This document shows positions 53,223 through 61,805 of a stretch of 64,000 nt of DNA, piece by piece (the stretch's first letter is position 1; every line of letters begins with the position of its first letter). The notes beneath the pieces were generated by a model. It was not told where the DNA came from, made no database searches, and saw nothing but the letters and a program-made list of their open reading frames with translations. A program made the position numbers and the translations under genes. Where the stretch lies: positions 124,001 through 188,000 of the forward strand of contig NZ_JAUFRA010000006.1 of the NCBI RefSeq assembly GCF_030410045.1. Reading direction: 5' to 3'. This DNA is from Marivivens donghaensis. Lineage in GTDB: Bacteria > Pseudomonadota > Alphaproteobacteria > Rhodobacterales > Rhodobacteraceae.

Positions 53223-54464
53223 ATGACCGCTCCCACACTCGCAATTGACTTTGGAACTTCGAATTCCGCCGTCGCCATTGTTGAAAATGGCGTTCTGCGT
53301 CGGCTCCCGATTGAGGATGGCGCGGATACCCTGCCGACTGCGGTGTTCTTTCCAGCTGATCGCGGGGAAATGGTGATAGGGGCCGCTGCGGCAGAGGCGC
53401 TGATTGCGGGGGATGAGGGGCGCTATATGCGCGCGCTGAAATCGGTCCTCGGCACATCGCTGTTTCACGAACAGCGCCCGATTGGTGGGCAGCGCCGCAC
53501 GCTGGCCGACATTGTAACGGCGTTCTTAGTCGAGGTGAAAACCCGTGCCGAGGCGCAGATCGGCCAGACCTGCACGCGCGTTTTGTCTGGGCGTCCCGTC
53601 AGGTTCCACTCTGCCGATGCTGAGCGCGATCAAAAGGCCGAGAATGACCTGCGGGCCTGCTATCACGCGGCGGGCTTTACCGACGTTGAGTTTATGTTCG
53701 AACCCGAAGCTGCCGCTTGGGCCAGTCGTGCTTTCGGTGGCGTTGGGCAAACGGGGCTGATCGTGGATATCGGCGGCGGCACATCCGACTTTTCCGTGTT
53801 CCAGAGCGATGACGATCGGTTGGATATTCTGCACAGCCACGGCATCAGATTGGGCGGTACCGATTTCGACCACGCGATTTCGATGGCCCACGCGATGCCC
53901 TATTTCGGATATGGCGGAGAGTTGCGGCGCACCTTTGGCGAAGGTCTACTGCCCGTGCCCAAATCGCTCTACGTTGATCTCTCAACTTGGGCCAAGATCC
54001 CGTTTCTCTATACCCGCGAGACGCTTCGTCTGATCGAGGATATGCAGCGTCATGCTGTCGACAGCGACGCGATGGATCGACTTCATGCTGTAATCGAAGA
54101 CCAGCTTGGCCACGAAATCGCCTTTGCGGTCGAGGCAGGAAAGATCGCCGCCAACTCGGGCGAACGGTCAGCGAAAATTGATCTGGGGTCAGTTGAAAAT
54201 GGTCTGAATGTCCCAATTTCGGCAGGGTCGATGGGCGACGCTCTGTCCGAATTTCAGATGCAACTGCGCGAGGCGATCTATGCGACGATTTTCGGTGCGG
54301 GCCTCACGCCAGACAAAATCACATCCGTGGTATTGGTCGGCGGGTCGAGTCTCATGAACCTTGTTCAATCCGAGGCACGCGCCGCCTGTCCAATGGCACG
54401 TATCAACCGAAACGAGGCCTTCACCGCTGTTGTCGACGGTTTGGCGCTCGCTTCGGTTGGCTGA
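53223..54464 (+). CDS. Hsp70-like ATPase domain protein (YegD type)
   Basis: A 413-aa protein with the actin/Hsp70 nucleotide-binding fold. Phosphate 1 is AIDFGTSNSAVAIV, phosphate 2 is LIVDIGGGTSDFSVF, the adenosine motif is VVLVGGSSLMNLVQ, and FEPEAAAW is the connecting helix. It is the length of YegD-like proteins and lacks the substrate-binding beta domain and EEVD-type tail of DnaK, so it is a stand-alone Hsp70-like ATPase of unknown client. ATG 53223 (MTAPTLAIDF) is preferred to ATG 53202. Confidence 0.88.
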   Translation: MTAPTLAIDFGTSNSAVAIVENGVLRRLPIEDGADTLPTAVFFPADRGEMVIGAAAAEALIAGDEGRYMRALKSVLGTSLFHEQRPIGGQRRTLADIVTAFLVEVKTRAEAQIGQTCTRVLSGRPVRFHSADAERDQKAENDLRACYHAAGFTDVEFMFEPEAAAWASRAFGGVGQTGLIVDIGGGTSDFSVFQSDDDRLDILHSHGIRLGGTDFDHAISMAHAMPYFGYGGELRRTFGEGLLPVPKSLYVDLSTWAKIPFLYTRETLRLIEDMQRHAVDSDAMDRLHAVIEDQLGHEIAFAVEAGKIAANSGERSAKIDLGSVENGLNVPISAGSMGDALSEFQMQLREAIYATIFGAGLTPDKITSVVLVGGSSLMNLVQSEARAACPMARINRNEAFTAVVDGLALASVG

Positions 54465-55835
54465 TTAGGCCATCACGCGTGTCAGGGCCTGATCGACCGC
54501 AGCGGTGATCTGGTCGATATCGTCCGCAGTCGCGATCAATGCGGGCGCGAACAACAGAGTATTGTTGAAGCCCGGCATAGAGCGGTTCGAAGCGCCAATA
54601 ATCACGCCGTTTTTCAGACAGTCCGCAACGACCGCCATCACACGTTTTTCGTCCATCGGTTCGCGGGTTTCGCGGCTCTTGACCAGTTCCGCACCTTGGA
54701 ACAGACCCATGCCGCGGACTTCGCCGATGCATTCGTGTTTGTTCATCAGGTCAAGCAGGTTCTGGTGGAGGCGGTTGCCCATCGCTGCAGAATTTTCGCA
54801 GAGGTTTTCCTCTTCGATGATGCGCATGTTTTCGAGCGCTGCAACCGGGCCAGCCGTGCAGCCGCCGAAGGTCGAAATATCGCGGAAATAGCCAAGTGGG
54901 TCGTCGGCATCTTTGAATTTTTCAAAGACTTCGTTCGTGGTAACGCAGCAAGAGATCGCCGCATAACCAGACGCGACGCCTTTGGCCATCGTGACGATAT
55001 CGGGTTTGATGCCGAACTGCTGATAGCCGAACCAAGTCCCCGTGCGACCTAGGCCACAAACAACTTCATCGATGTGCAACAGGATATCGTATTTCTTACA
55101 GATTTCCTGAACGCGTTCCCAATACCCTTGTGGAGGCACGATGATGCCGCCACCGGCGGTGATCGGTTCTAGGCAGAGTGCACCGATGGTATCTGGACCT
55201 TCGCGCAGTATCACATCTTCAATCGCTTGGGCTGCACGTTCGCCATAACCCTCACCTGGATGATCAGCGCGGTATTCGAGGCAATGCGGAACCTCAACAA
55301 AACCAGGTGCAAACGGGCCATACTGCGCGTTGCGTTCTTGCTGGCCACCTGCGGAAAGGCAAGCAATCGTGGTGCCGTGGTAATCGCGGTCACGGTAGAG
55401 GATTTTGTTTTTCTTGCCGCCATAGTGTTTGTGCGAAATCTGGCGGACCATCTTAAAGGCTTTCTCGTTCGCCTCGGAACCCGAGTTCGCATAGTAGACG
55501 CGGTCCAGACCCGGCATCTTTTCGATCAAGCGCTGTGCGAATTCCGCACCCGGAATGGTCCCCTTAGCGCCGGCGAAGTAGCACATTTTCACCAGCTGAT
55601 CGCGGACGGCATCAGCAATTTCTGTGCGGCCATAACCGACGTTGACGGTCCATACACCGCCCGACACAGCATCGAGGTGCTCTTTGCCAGTGATGTCCCA
55701 AACGCGCATCCCTTTGCCTTCGACGATGATCTGCGGATCGATCGTTTCAAAGGGTTTGTGTTGCGCAAGATGGTGCCACACATGCGCGCGGTCGGATTCG
55801 ATGACCGAAGCAGGATCGTTATGATATTGAGACAT
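54465..55835 (-). CDS. tpa: taurine-pyruvate aminotransferase
   Basis: A 456-aa class III PLP aminotransferase. The sequence follows the taurine-pyruvate aminotransferases of Rhodobacteraceae closely: HVWHHLAQHKPFETIDPQII, DAVSGGVWTVNVGYGR, MCYFAGAKGTIPGAEFA, ANSGSEANEKAFKMVRQI, HIDEVVCGLGRTGTWFGY and the PLP Lys in TMAKGVASGYAAI. It would convert taurine and pyruvate to sulfoacetaldehyde and alanine, the first step of taurine use as a carbon or sulfur source. Xsc and tau transport genes are not adjacent. GGAGG before ATG 55835 sets the start. A beta-alanine or GABA transaminase is less likely. Confidence 0.87.
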   Translation of the reverse strand: MSQYHNDPASVIESDRAHVWHHLAQHKPFETIDPQIIVEGKGMRVWDITGKEHLDAVSGGVWTVNVGYGRTEIADAVRDQLVKMCYFAGAKGTIPGAEFAQRLIEKMPGLDRVYYANSGSEANEKAFKMVRQISHKHYGGKKNKILYRDRDYHGTTIACLSAGGQQERNAQYGPFAPGFVEVPHCLEYRADHPGEGYGERAAQAIEDVILREGPDTIGALCLEPITAGGGIIVPPQGYWERVQEICKKYDILLHIDEVVCGLGRTGTWFGYQQFGIKPDIVTMAKGVASGYAAISCCVTTNEVFEKFKDADDPLGYFRDISTFGGCTAGPVAALENMRIIEEENLCENSAAMGNRLHQNLLDLMNKHECIGEVRGMGLFQGAELVKSRETREPMDEKRVMAVVADCLKNGVIIGASNRSMPGFNNTLLFAPALIATADDIDQITAAVDQALTRVMA

Positions 55836-55944
55836 GGAAACCTCCGAAGGCGGGACCATAAAGGTTCCCGATAATTTGATCATATTGATCGGAGGGTGCG
55901 CTGGATTTTGGTTTTCGTCAACCTGTTCGAAAAGGACAATCGAC

Positions 55945-58509
55945 TTATTGCGAGACGTTTTCTGAGGCGATTTCCTCGAGTGCATTGCGGGTCATAGACC
56001 AACATTGCGGTAGGTCGGACAGCTTGGCGCGCATTTCATCTGCGCGGCCCGATTTTCCCAACACTTCAAGCTCGCGTAGCAAATCGCTGAATTGCAGTGT
56101 GCCAAAGAGAGACGCCGATCCAGCCAGTTTGTGAATGTCGCCGATCAGGATGTTGTCGTCGTTGTCGGGTGAAGTTGTGAACTGGTCGACCAAGCTATCG
56201 GTTTCGGCCAGGAACGCGTTCAGCAGTTTCGACGATCTTTCAGCGCCAAGGTCGCTCAAGAGGCCGCGCACGGCTTCGGTGTCGAGAAGGGCAGGCAATG
56301 CGCGAGGGGCCGCCGATGCAATGATTTCAGGGCTCTTGATGCTCAGAGCTTTGGCGAGCTTTGCACGCGAAATCGGTTTGACCAATACATCGTTCATGCC
56401 TGAGTCTTTGAACCGTTCAATGTCCTCTGGCACTGCGTTTGCGGTAAGCGCAACAATACGTGTGTCGCGACAACGTCCGTCACCGTTACGAATGGCTAGG
56501 GTGGCCGCGACGCCATCCATCCGCGGCATCGAAATATCCATCAAGATAACATCGTAGTGACGCAGGTTCGCGGCTGCGACGCCCTCTTGGCCGTCGTTGG
56601 TGAGGGTCACGCTGTGACCTTCTTTGCGCAACATCTCTTCGACCACTAACTGGTTGATCTGGTTGTCCTCGACCACAAGAATATCGAGCGATTGTTCTGG
56701 TTTTGGGCGCGGCGCTGGTTTTGCTTCAACTTCGACAGTTTCGGCAGCGCCTTTGGATAGGATTGGTAGAGGCAGGCGGAACCAGAACAGGCTGCCATCG
56801 CCCGGTTCGCTCTCTGCGCCAATGGCCCCATCAAGCGATTCAATCAGACGTTTCGCGATCCCAAGGCCGAGGCCCGTGCCGCCGTACTCGCGCGCATATG
56901 TCGTGTCCAGCGTCACGAAGTCATCAAAGATCCGATCAAGATCCTCTTCGTTGATGCCGATGCCGCTGTCGATAATGCGGAATTCGACCACATCACTGTC
57001 ACCCAGTTTTTCGGCCTCAATGCGAACGACGCCGTCACGGGTGAACTTGATCGCGTTCGAGACGAGGTTCAGCGGCACCTGACGCAACCGTTGTTGGTCG
57101 CCCAGAACGGTCGGATTACCGAGCGCTTCGAGATCGATCTCGAGTTCCGTGTGGTTCGCATGTGCAAGGCTGCGCTGGCCGTCCGCGACTTCGCTCACGA
57201 GGACAGACAAATTAAACGGCCGCTTCTCAGAACCTGTCCGACCTGCATCAAGCCGCGCGATGTCCAGCACGTCATTCACGTGGTGCAAGAGCAATCGACC
57301 AGAAGTTTCGATGATCCGCAGGTAATCACGTTGACGCGGATTGAGTTCGGTTTCCGCGAGCAGCTCCATCGTCCCCAGCATCCCGTTGAGCGGGGTGCGC
57401 ATTTCGTGGCTCATAACAGCCATGAATTCAGCTTTGGTCCGTTCGCCAGCCAAAGCCTCATCGCGTGCCTTGAGCAGTTCTTGTTCGGCGGCGACCTGAG
57501 CGGAGTTGTCGCGAAGGAATGACACGAACAAAATACGGTTCGATGCGGGCGCCCGCGCGATGGAGAATTCACAAGGGAACAGCTCACCGTTTTTGCGTAG
57601 GGCTTCCATCTGGATGCGCCCACGACCAACCACATGTGTGCTTCCGTCCCGAAGGTGGCGTTTCATACCCTCAAGGTGTGCTTTGCGGTATTTCAGCGGG
57701 ATAATCATATCGACCATCGGCGATCCGATGGCTTCGGTCCTGCTATAACCAAAAATGTATTCCGCAGCGCCGTTATATTCGACAATCAACCCAGCCTCAT
57801 CGATCACGATGACGGCGTCGAGTGTCGAAGACACCATCGCTTCAAGGCGGGCAGAGGTGGTTCGTGTGACTTCGGCGTTGCGTTGCGCGACGCGATACAA
57901 TTGGAACAGAACGATGGCGAGGATCACGAGCGCCATGACGAGCGCCATGGTCAGCGCCGCTACGCGCATCAAGGTGAGCCAAACCTCGGACCTGCTTCGG
58001 TCTGAGACGCCAGCAAAATAGTCGATGCCGATCAATGCAATTTGCCGAACGGCAGTCCCTACAATTTCGACCTGTTTAGATAGTTCTGGCAATTGAGCGC
58101 GCAGTTCTTCGTCTGGCCCATCAATCAGCGGGATCATGTCGTTGACGGCTGCGTTTAGCCCCGCAAGGAGGTTAGCAAACGACAGTTCACCTCTCAGCGT
58201 TTCGTAGGCTTGACCTGTGCGGAATGTGGCCACGCGGCTGTAAAGGATGTCAAACCGTCGCCGAACATCCCCTAGGTCGCCATCGAGTTGAGCCTCTGTG
58301 ATTGCAGCGTGGAAGCTGAGATACTCAACTTCCAGCTGGGACAATACCCATTGCACGTTATCGGAACTTGCGGTCGCTTGTTCCTTAATCTTTCGGTTCA
58401 CCTCGAAGCCGAGGATGGCAATCGCGCCAAAGCACACCAAGAGAACCACACCAAGTATGCCAAAGCGGGCCCATCTTAGGGGCTGTTGTTTGTTGCCTTG
58501 AGCCGTCAC
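55945..58509 (-). CDS. hybrid sensor histidine kinase with PAS, REC and HPT domains
   Basis: An 854-aa inner-membrane kinase. Helices at about 16-38 and 185-210 flank a periplasmic helical sensor region (40-184). A PAS domain follows (about 230-350, AVIVIDEAGLIVEYNGAAEYIFGY), then the HisKA box MSHEMRTPLNG, the ATPase motifs SNAIKFTRDG, DSGIGI and GGTGLGLGIAK, a receiver with DVILMDISMPRMDG, and a C-terminal HPT domain with GDIHKLAGSASLFG. All phosphorelay residues are present, so it can pass phosphate to a separate regulator, most simply the LuxR-type one at 59397. It starts at GTG 58509, 37 bp after the molybdopterin-fold gene. Confidence 0.93.
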   Translation of the reverse strand: MTAQGNKQQPLRWARFGILGVVLLVCFGAIAILGFEVNRKIKEQATASSDNVQWVLSQLEVEYLSFHAAITEAQLDGDLGDVRRRFDILYSRVATFRTGQAYETLRGELSFANLLAGLNAAVNDMIPLIDGPDEELRAQLPELSKQVEIVGTAVRQIALIGIDYFAGVSDRSRSEVWLTLMRVAALTMALVMALVILAIVLFQLYRVAQRNAEVTRTTSARLEAMVSSTLDAVIVIDEAGLIVEYNGAAEYIFGYSRTEAIGSPMVDMIIPLKYRKAHLEGMKRHLRDGSTHVVGRGRIQMEALRKNGELFPCEFSIARAPASNRILFVSFLRDNSAQVAAEQELLKARDEALAGERTKAEFMAVMSHEMRTPLNGMLGTMELLAETELNPRQRDYLRIIETSGRLLLHHVNDVLDIARLDAGRTGSEKRPFNLSVLVSEVADGQRSLAHANHTELEIDLEALGNPTVLGDQQRLRQVPLNLVSNAIKFTRDGVVRIEAEKLGDSDVVEFRIIDSGIGINEEDLDRIFDDFVTLDTTYAREYGGTGLGLGIAKRLIESLDGAIGAESEPGDGSLFWFRLPLPILSKGAAETVEVEAKPAPRPKPEQSLDILVVEDNQINQLVVEEMLRKEGHSVTLTNDGQEGVAAANLRHYDVILMDISMPRMDGVAATLAIRNGDGRCRDTRIVALTANAVPEDIERFKDSGMNDVLVKPISRAKLAKALSIKSPEIIASAAPRALPALLDTEAVRGLLSDLGAERSSKLLNAFLAETDSLVDQFTTSPDNDDNILIGDIHKLAGSASLFGTLQFSDLLRELEVLGKSGRADEMRAKLSDLPQCWSMTRNALEEIASENVSQ

Positions 58510-58546
58510 GAACCATCCGTGTTCTATTTACTCATGACCTAACGGA

Positions 58547-59068
58547 TCACTCCGTTATTTCTATACGATCTAGCTGCCAAATGCTCCGAGAATAAACGAC
58601 TTCGGTTTGGAATTGGGGAGCCTCATCGTAGGGATATACAATCCAGAGGGGCCCCTTGTCACGAAGTGTCATCACAGAACCGTTATTTTCATAGGCAATC
58701 AGCGCAGCTGTGCTGGTTGGATCATCAAGGGGGATTTCGATTGCATAATCGTTAACTGCAGTCGCCTTGATGACAGTTCCTTCAGCTTCAACAGCTTCAA
58801 GTAGAGCTGTGAGCGGGACGCCAACGAAAGATTGAACGCCTTCGGTCCAAATTGTTGTTGTCTCGATCGACGTCATGCCGAGCTCTTTGATCATGTCGAG
58901 ATCAAAAACTGCCGTGTCATTGGCGTTTGTCGAGGCGATTCCACCAGAGACCGTCAGAATGATTTCACTTTTTGGTTGCGCCAAATCTGCAGCGTGAGAG
59001 GTGGTTGAAAATGATGCAAAACAAATGGTTGCTACAATTTTTCCTAGTTTTAAAAACGACTGTTCCAT
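58547..59068 (-). CDS. periplasmic molybdopterin-fold (SUOX-like) protein without Mo ligand
   Basis: A 173-aa exported protein. After a signal peptide (about 1-27, ending SHAAD), the sequence follows the oxidoreductase molybdopterin-binding domain pattern: VFDLDMIKELGM, TTTIWTEGVQSFVGVPLTALLEAV and the late YDEAPQF. In active YedY/sulfite oxidase proteins a Cys before the TGVPL block binds molybdenum; here the mature protein has no Cys at all. It is the first gene of an operon with the hybrid kinase, so an extracellular sensing or accessory role for the kinase is a fair inference. ATG 59068 is set by the signal peptide. Confidence 0.72.
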   Translation of the reverse strand: MEQSFLKLGKIVATICFASFSTTSHAADLAQPKSEIILTVSGGIASTNANDTAVFDLDMIKELGMTSIETTTIWTEGVQSFVGVPLTALLEAVEAEGTVIKATAVNDYAIEIPLDDPTSTAALIAYENNGSVMTLRDKGPLWIVYPYDEAPQFQTEVVYSRSIWQLDRIEITE

Positions 59069-59396
59069 TTGCTTTCGAATCTCCTCTGGGTGGATTGGTC
59101 TCTTCAGGCTCTGAGATTGCACCTTTTGAAGTAGGTTGCATTCAAGCATAGGGGTATTGGTGTATTCTAAAGTATATATTATGTTGCCGTGAGAACGTTA
59201 AAGTATACGTACGCAATTATACGACATCGTCTGGTTGTGCGGTAACCATTCCTTAGTAGCGAAGTTTGATTTCTTCGGGTTGAATGGTGAAATGATGTAT
59301 AATCAAAATGTACAAGGCGTCGTTAAAGGCGCGAAATTAGGTGGGACAACTCCCTTAGCACAGGGCGGATACTCCACAAAATTGACGGAGCAAACC
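59069..59396. promoter_or_regulatory. divergent regulatory region of the phosphorelay locus
   Basis: A 328-bp A+T-rich gap between the molybdopterin-fold gene and the LuxR-type regulator. It contains two direct copies of TAAAGTATA (59168-59176 and 59199-59207) exactly 31 bp apart, near three helical turns, and a TTATACG nearby. They are candidates for a regulator's binding sites. An in-frame ATG at 59293 would extend the regulator by about 35 residues, but that stretch is not receiver-like. Confidence 0.45.
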
Positions 59397-59999
59397 ATGC
59401 GGGTACTTATCGCAGACGACCATGATCTGGTTCGAGAGACTGTTGCGGCCTTTTTGATGGCTGAAGGGGTCGTCGAAGTTAAGACGGCTGCGTCATTGGA
59501 TGAAGCTGTGAAGATCACAGAAGAAACCGGTAGCTTCGATGTGGTTCTCCTCGACTACAACATGCCGGGGATGAACGGCCTCGAAGGTTTGACCAAGATG
59601 CGCGCGTCGAATGACGGTCGTCCTGTTGCGATCCTGTCCGGCACCGCGACCCGCGACGTTGCTGACGCCGCTCTAAAGGCTGGCGCGGCAGGGTTTGTTC
59701 CGAAAACGCTTGCCTCGAAGTCGATGGTGACAGCGATCCGCTTTATGGCGGCTGGTGAAACCTACGCCCCGTTCGGCTTTATGCAAGAAGCGCCGGCTGC
59801 AGGCGACGGTCTGCTGACCAAACGCGAAACTGACGTTTTGCGCGGCATCTGCGAAGGTAAATCGAACAAAGAGATCGCTCGCGACCTCGACCTTCAGGAA
59901 GTGACTGTGAAACTCCACGTCAAGACACTGAGCCGCAAGCTCGACGCGCGGAACCGTACGCAGGCAGCGATGATCGCACGCGATCGTAACCTCGTCTAA
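59397..59999 (+). CDS. LuxR/NarL-type response regulator
   Basis: A 200-aa two-component regulator. The receiver domain (about 1-120) opens MRVLIADDHDLVRETV and has the phosphoacceptor Asp in VVLLDYNMPGMNG, the Thr/Ser switch in AILSGTA and the Lys of FVPKTL. A GerE helix-turn-helix (about 135-195) has LTKRETDVLRGICEGKSNKEIA and VKLHVKTLSRKLDARNRTQA. GGAG before ATG 59397 supports the start. It faces away from the hybrid kinase operon and lies just upstream of the flagellar cluster, so control of motility is possible but not shown. Confidence 0.92.
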   Translation: MRVLIADDHDLVRETVAAFLMAEGVVEVKTAASLDEAVKITEETGSFDVVLLDYNMPGMNGLEGLTKMRASNDGRPVAILSGTATRDVADAALKAGAAGFVPKTLASKSMVTAIRFMAAGETYAPFGFMQEAPAAGDGLLTKRETDVLRGICEGKSNKEIARDLDLQEVTVKLHVKTLSRKLDARNRTQAAMIARDRNLV

Positions 60000-60023
60000 G
60001 AATTTAAACGCCACTCACGGCAC

Positions 60024-60054
60024 AAAAGGGCGGTCCGAGAGGGCCGCCTTTTTT
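60024..60054. terminator. terminator after the response regulator
   Basis: GGCGGTCC (60029-60036) pairs with GGGCCGCC (60041-60048) with one G-T wobble and a GAGA tetraloop, followed by six T. The A-run before it lets it also end the convergent minus-strand gene, whose TAA overlaps the T-tract. Confidence 0.88.
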
Positions 60055-60892
60055 AATCGTCCATGTCGTCGCCAAAGCTTCCGCCTAACTGGTCAAAGAG
60101 GGCACTACCGCCGCTCAGTGCGGAGAGGTCTGTAGTGGGTACGCCCTTTTTCGCTTTGACGGGTTTGGGTGCCTCTGGTTGGGGTTCGACCACCTCGGCC
60201 TCTTCGACTTCGGTGGTGTCAGATCGCTCCGTTTCATCGGCTTCCGCAAAAGGGTCCCAGTCAACGTCGGACTGACTTGTGTCACCATCGTCGGATGGGA
60301 ACACGAGTTCTGACGCCGAAAAGGTGTTAGGGGTTGCTGGTGCGAGCGATGTAAAGTTGGACTTATCCAGCGCGTCGCTTTCGTCTTCGGCGAGGGCGGA
60401 GACGACTTCGTCCAGAACCTGTTCGTCGGTTGGGGCGTCCACGGCACCATCTAACGAAATGTCATCGGTATCGCCGCTATCCGCTTCGTACTGGTCTTCT
60501 TCCTCTTCGGCAGCGTCGTTACCACCGAATTGCAGAAGCATCGTCGCGTCAGACAGATCCAACGACATCATGGAAGATGCCTTTTTGGGTTTGACCTTCG
60601 CTGGCGGAGCTTCCTCAGCGACTTCGATTTTCTCAATGGGCTCTTCGATCACTGGCTCAGGTTTTGGCAGCTTTTTCGGGATGAATTTGGCTGGTTTAGT
60701 CGGCTCCGCAGTCAAAATTTGCATCCGCACAGCACGCAGCAAGCGTCGCGTTTCACGGTCGGTTGTTCGGTCGTAGAGTTCGGTCAACCGCGCAATGTCA
60801 GGGCTATTTGGCTCGGTCGAGATTTTGCGCATGATCGCGCGCACTGCTTTTTTTGCGGCGTTTGAACGCGGAAGGAGGTTTTGTTTCGACAT
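60053..60892 (-). CDS. acidic protein of unknown function next to flagellar genes
   Basis: A 279-aa soluble protein that I do not recognise. The first about 70 residues are basic and helical (SNAAKKAVRAIMRKIST, then DRTTDRETRRLLRAVRMQI). The remainder is strongly acidic and low in complexity, with Lys/Pro spacers (AKFIPKKLPKPEPVIEEP) and Asp/Glu runs, ending GGSFGDDMDD. It is divergent from flgB, with 86 bp between starts, and shares the region that holds the sigma-54 promoter. An AAGGAGG-type RBS is present 14 nt... upstream spacing is poor, so the start at 60892 is likely but not certain. Confidence 0.65.
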   Translation of the reverse strand: MSKQNLLPRSNAAKKAVRAIMRKISTEPNSPDIARLTELYDRTTDRETRRLLRAVRMQILTAEPTKPAKFIPKKLPKPEPVIEEPIEKIEVAEEAPPAKVKPKKASSMMSLDLSDATMLLQFGGNDAAEEEEDQYEADSGDTDDISLDGAVDAPTDEQVLDEVVSALAEDESDALDKSNFTSLAPATPNTFSASELVFPSDDGDTSQSDVDWDPFAEADETERSDTTEVEEAEVVEPQPEAPKPVKAKKGVPTTDLSALSGGSALFDQLGGSFGDDMDD

Positions 60893-60915
60893 GCGCTGCT
60901 CCGGCTTTGGGCAGT

Positions 60916-60930
60916 TGGCACAGCCCTTGC
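60916..60930 (+). promoter_or_regulatory. sigma-54 promoter of the flgB operon
   Basis: TGGCAC-AGCCC-TTGC: the invariant GG (-24) and GC (-12) are ten bases apart, as the sigma-54 consensus requires, and the flanking bases also match. Transcription would start near 60942, about 37 bp before flgB. In R. sphaeroides, fla1 flagellar genes depend on RpoN2 with FleQ/FleT, which agrees with this site. Confidence 0.8.
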
Positions 60931-60978
60931 AGTTTCCGGTCTGATTGGCGGTCTTCGCCCGAGAACCGGATAGCAACT

Positions 60979-61371
60979 ATGACGACAGGATTGAGAGAAG
61001 GTTTAGGCATCCACGCGCAAGCATTGGCTTTGCGCGGACAGCGGAACAACGTTTTGGCATCCAACATCGCCAACGCGTCCGTCCCAGGATTCAAAGCCAG
61101 AGACTTTGATTTTGAAGCAGAACTATCGCGCCAAACTCAACTGGGCGCTTCGTTGCGGACCTCGTCGTCGCAGCACATGGCTATGCCGACCACTGGGCCT
61201 GCGGGCGAAAACGGTTACCGCGTCGCTGTGATGCCGTCGATGGACGGGAATACCGTCGATATGGCGCTGGAACAGATGGAATTCGCGGAAAACACGGTTC
61301 GCTATCAAACCAGCCTTGAACTTCTGAACCGTCGGATTTCCGGCCTTATGACTGTGATTAGAGGTGAATGA
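60979..61371 (+). CDS. flgB: flagellar basal-body rod protein FlgB
   Basis: The 130-aa proximal rod subunit of the flagellar axle in the periplasm. The N-terminal helix with LRGQRNNVLASNIANASVPGFKARD is the flagellar rod signature (split at about 17-41), and the C-terminal helix is FAENTVRYQTSLELLNRRISGL. ATG 60979 was chosen because the upstream extension overlaps the divergent gene and the promoter. The stop overlaps the flgC start (ATGATG). Confidence 0.95.
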   Translation: MTTGLREGLGIHAQALALRGQRNNVLASNIANASVPGFKARDFDFEAELSRQTQLGASLRTSSSQHMAMPTTGPAGENGYRVAVMPSMDGNTVDMALEQMEFAENTVRYQTSLELLNRRISGLMTVIRGE

Positions 61372-61790
61372 TGAGCGGTCCTAGCAACATTTTTGACCTC
61401 GGCAAAACGGCGATGTCTGCACAGATGGTGCGGATGAACACCTTGGCGTCGAACATCGCCAACGCTGGTTCTGTCGCGTCTTCCCCCGAAGAAGCCTACC
61501 GTGCGATGCGACCTGTGTTTGAGACAGAATATTCGGGTCGGATTGGCGATCTAGGCACCTTAGCGACCTCGCGCGCTGTGGATGTTGTCCAACTTGACCG
61601 TGAGCCAGAGTCTAAATTTCTCCCGGATCACCCGTTGGCCGACGCCAATGGCTTTGTCTACGCCTCAACCGTCAACGTCGAAGAAGAGATGGTCGAGATG
61701 ATGGAAGCTAGCCGCGCATACCAAAACACCCTCGAAGCAGTGTCGACCATGCGGACGCTCATGTCGCGCACCGTCGCAATGGGCAAATAA
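61368..61790 (+). CDS. flgC: flagellar basal-body rod protein FlgC
   Basis: A 140-aa rod protein that follows FlgB in the axle. The N-terminal block RMNTLASNIANAGSV and the C-terminal VNVEEEMVEMMEASRAYQNTLEAV are the family termini that form the coiled-coil rod core. Two adjacent ATG codons (61368 and 61371) are possible starts; the first overlaps the flgB stop by 4 bp. Confidence 0.95.
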   Translation: MMSGPSNIFDLGKTAMSAQMVRMNTLASNIANAGSVASSPEEAYRAMRPVFETEYSGRIGDLGTLATSRAVDVVQLDREPESKFLPDHPLADANGFVYASTVNVEEEMVEMMEASRAYQNTLEAVSTMRTLMSRTVAMGK

Positions 61791-61805
61791 GGAAGGGCCG
61801 ACAAG

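Noticed and set aside
55836..55985. A 50-codon upstream extension of the taurine-pyruvate aminotransferase
   Set aside because: GGAGG immediately precedes ATG 55835, which matches the family N-terminus, and the extension overlaps the kinase gene on the same strand.
58607..58804. A 65-codon plus-strand frame opposite the molybdopterin-fold gene
   Set aside because: It is antisense to a gene with a clear signal peptide and domain, and has no RBS.
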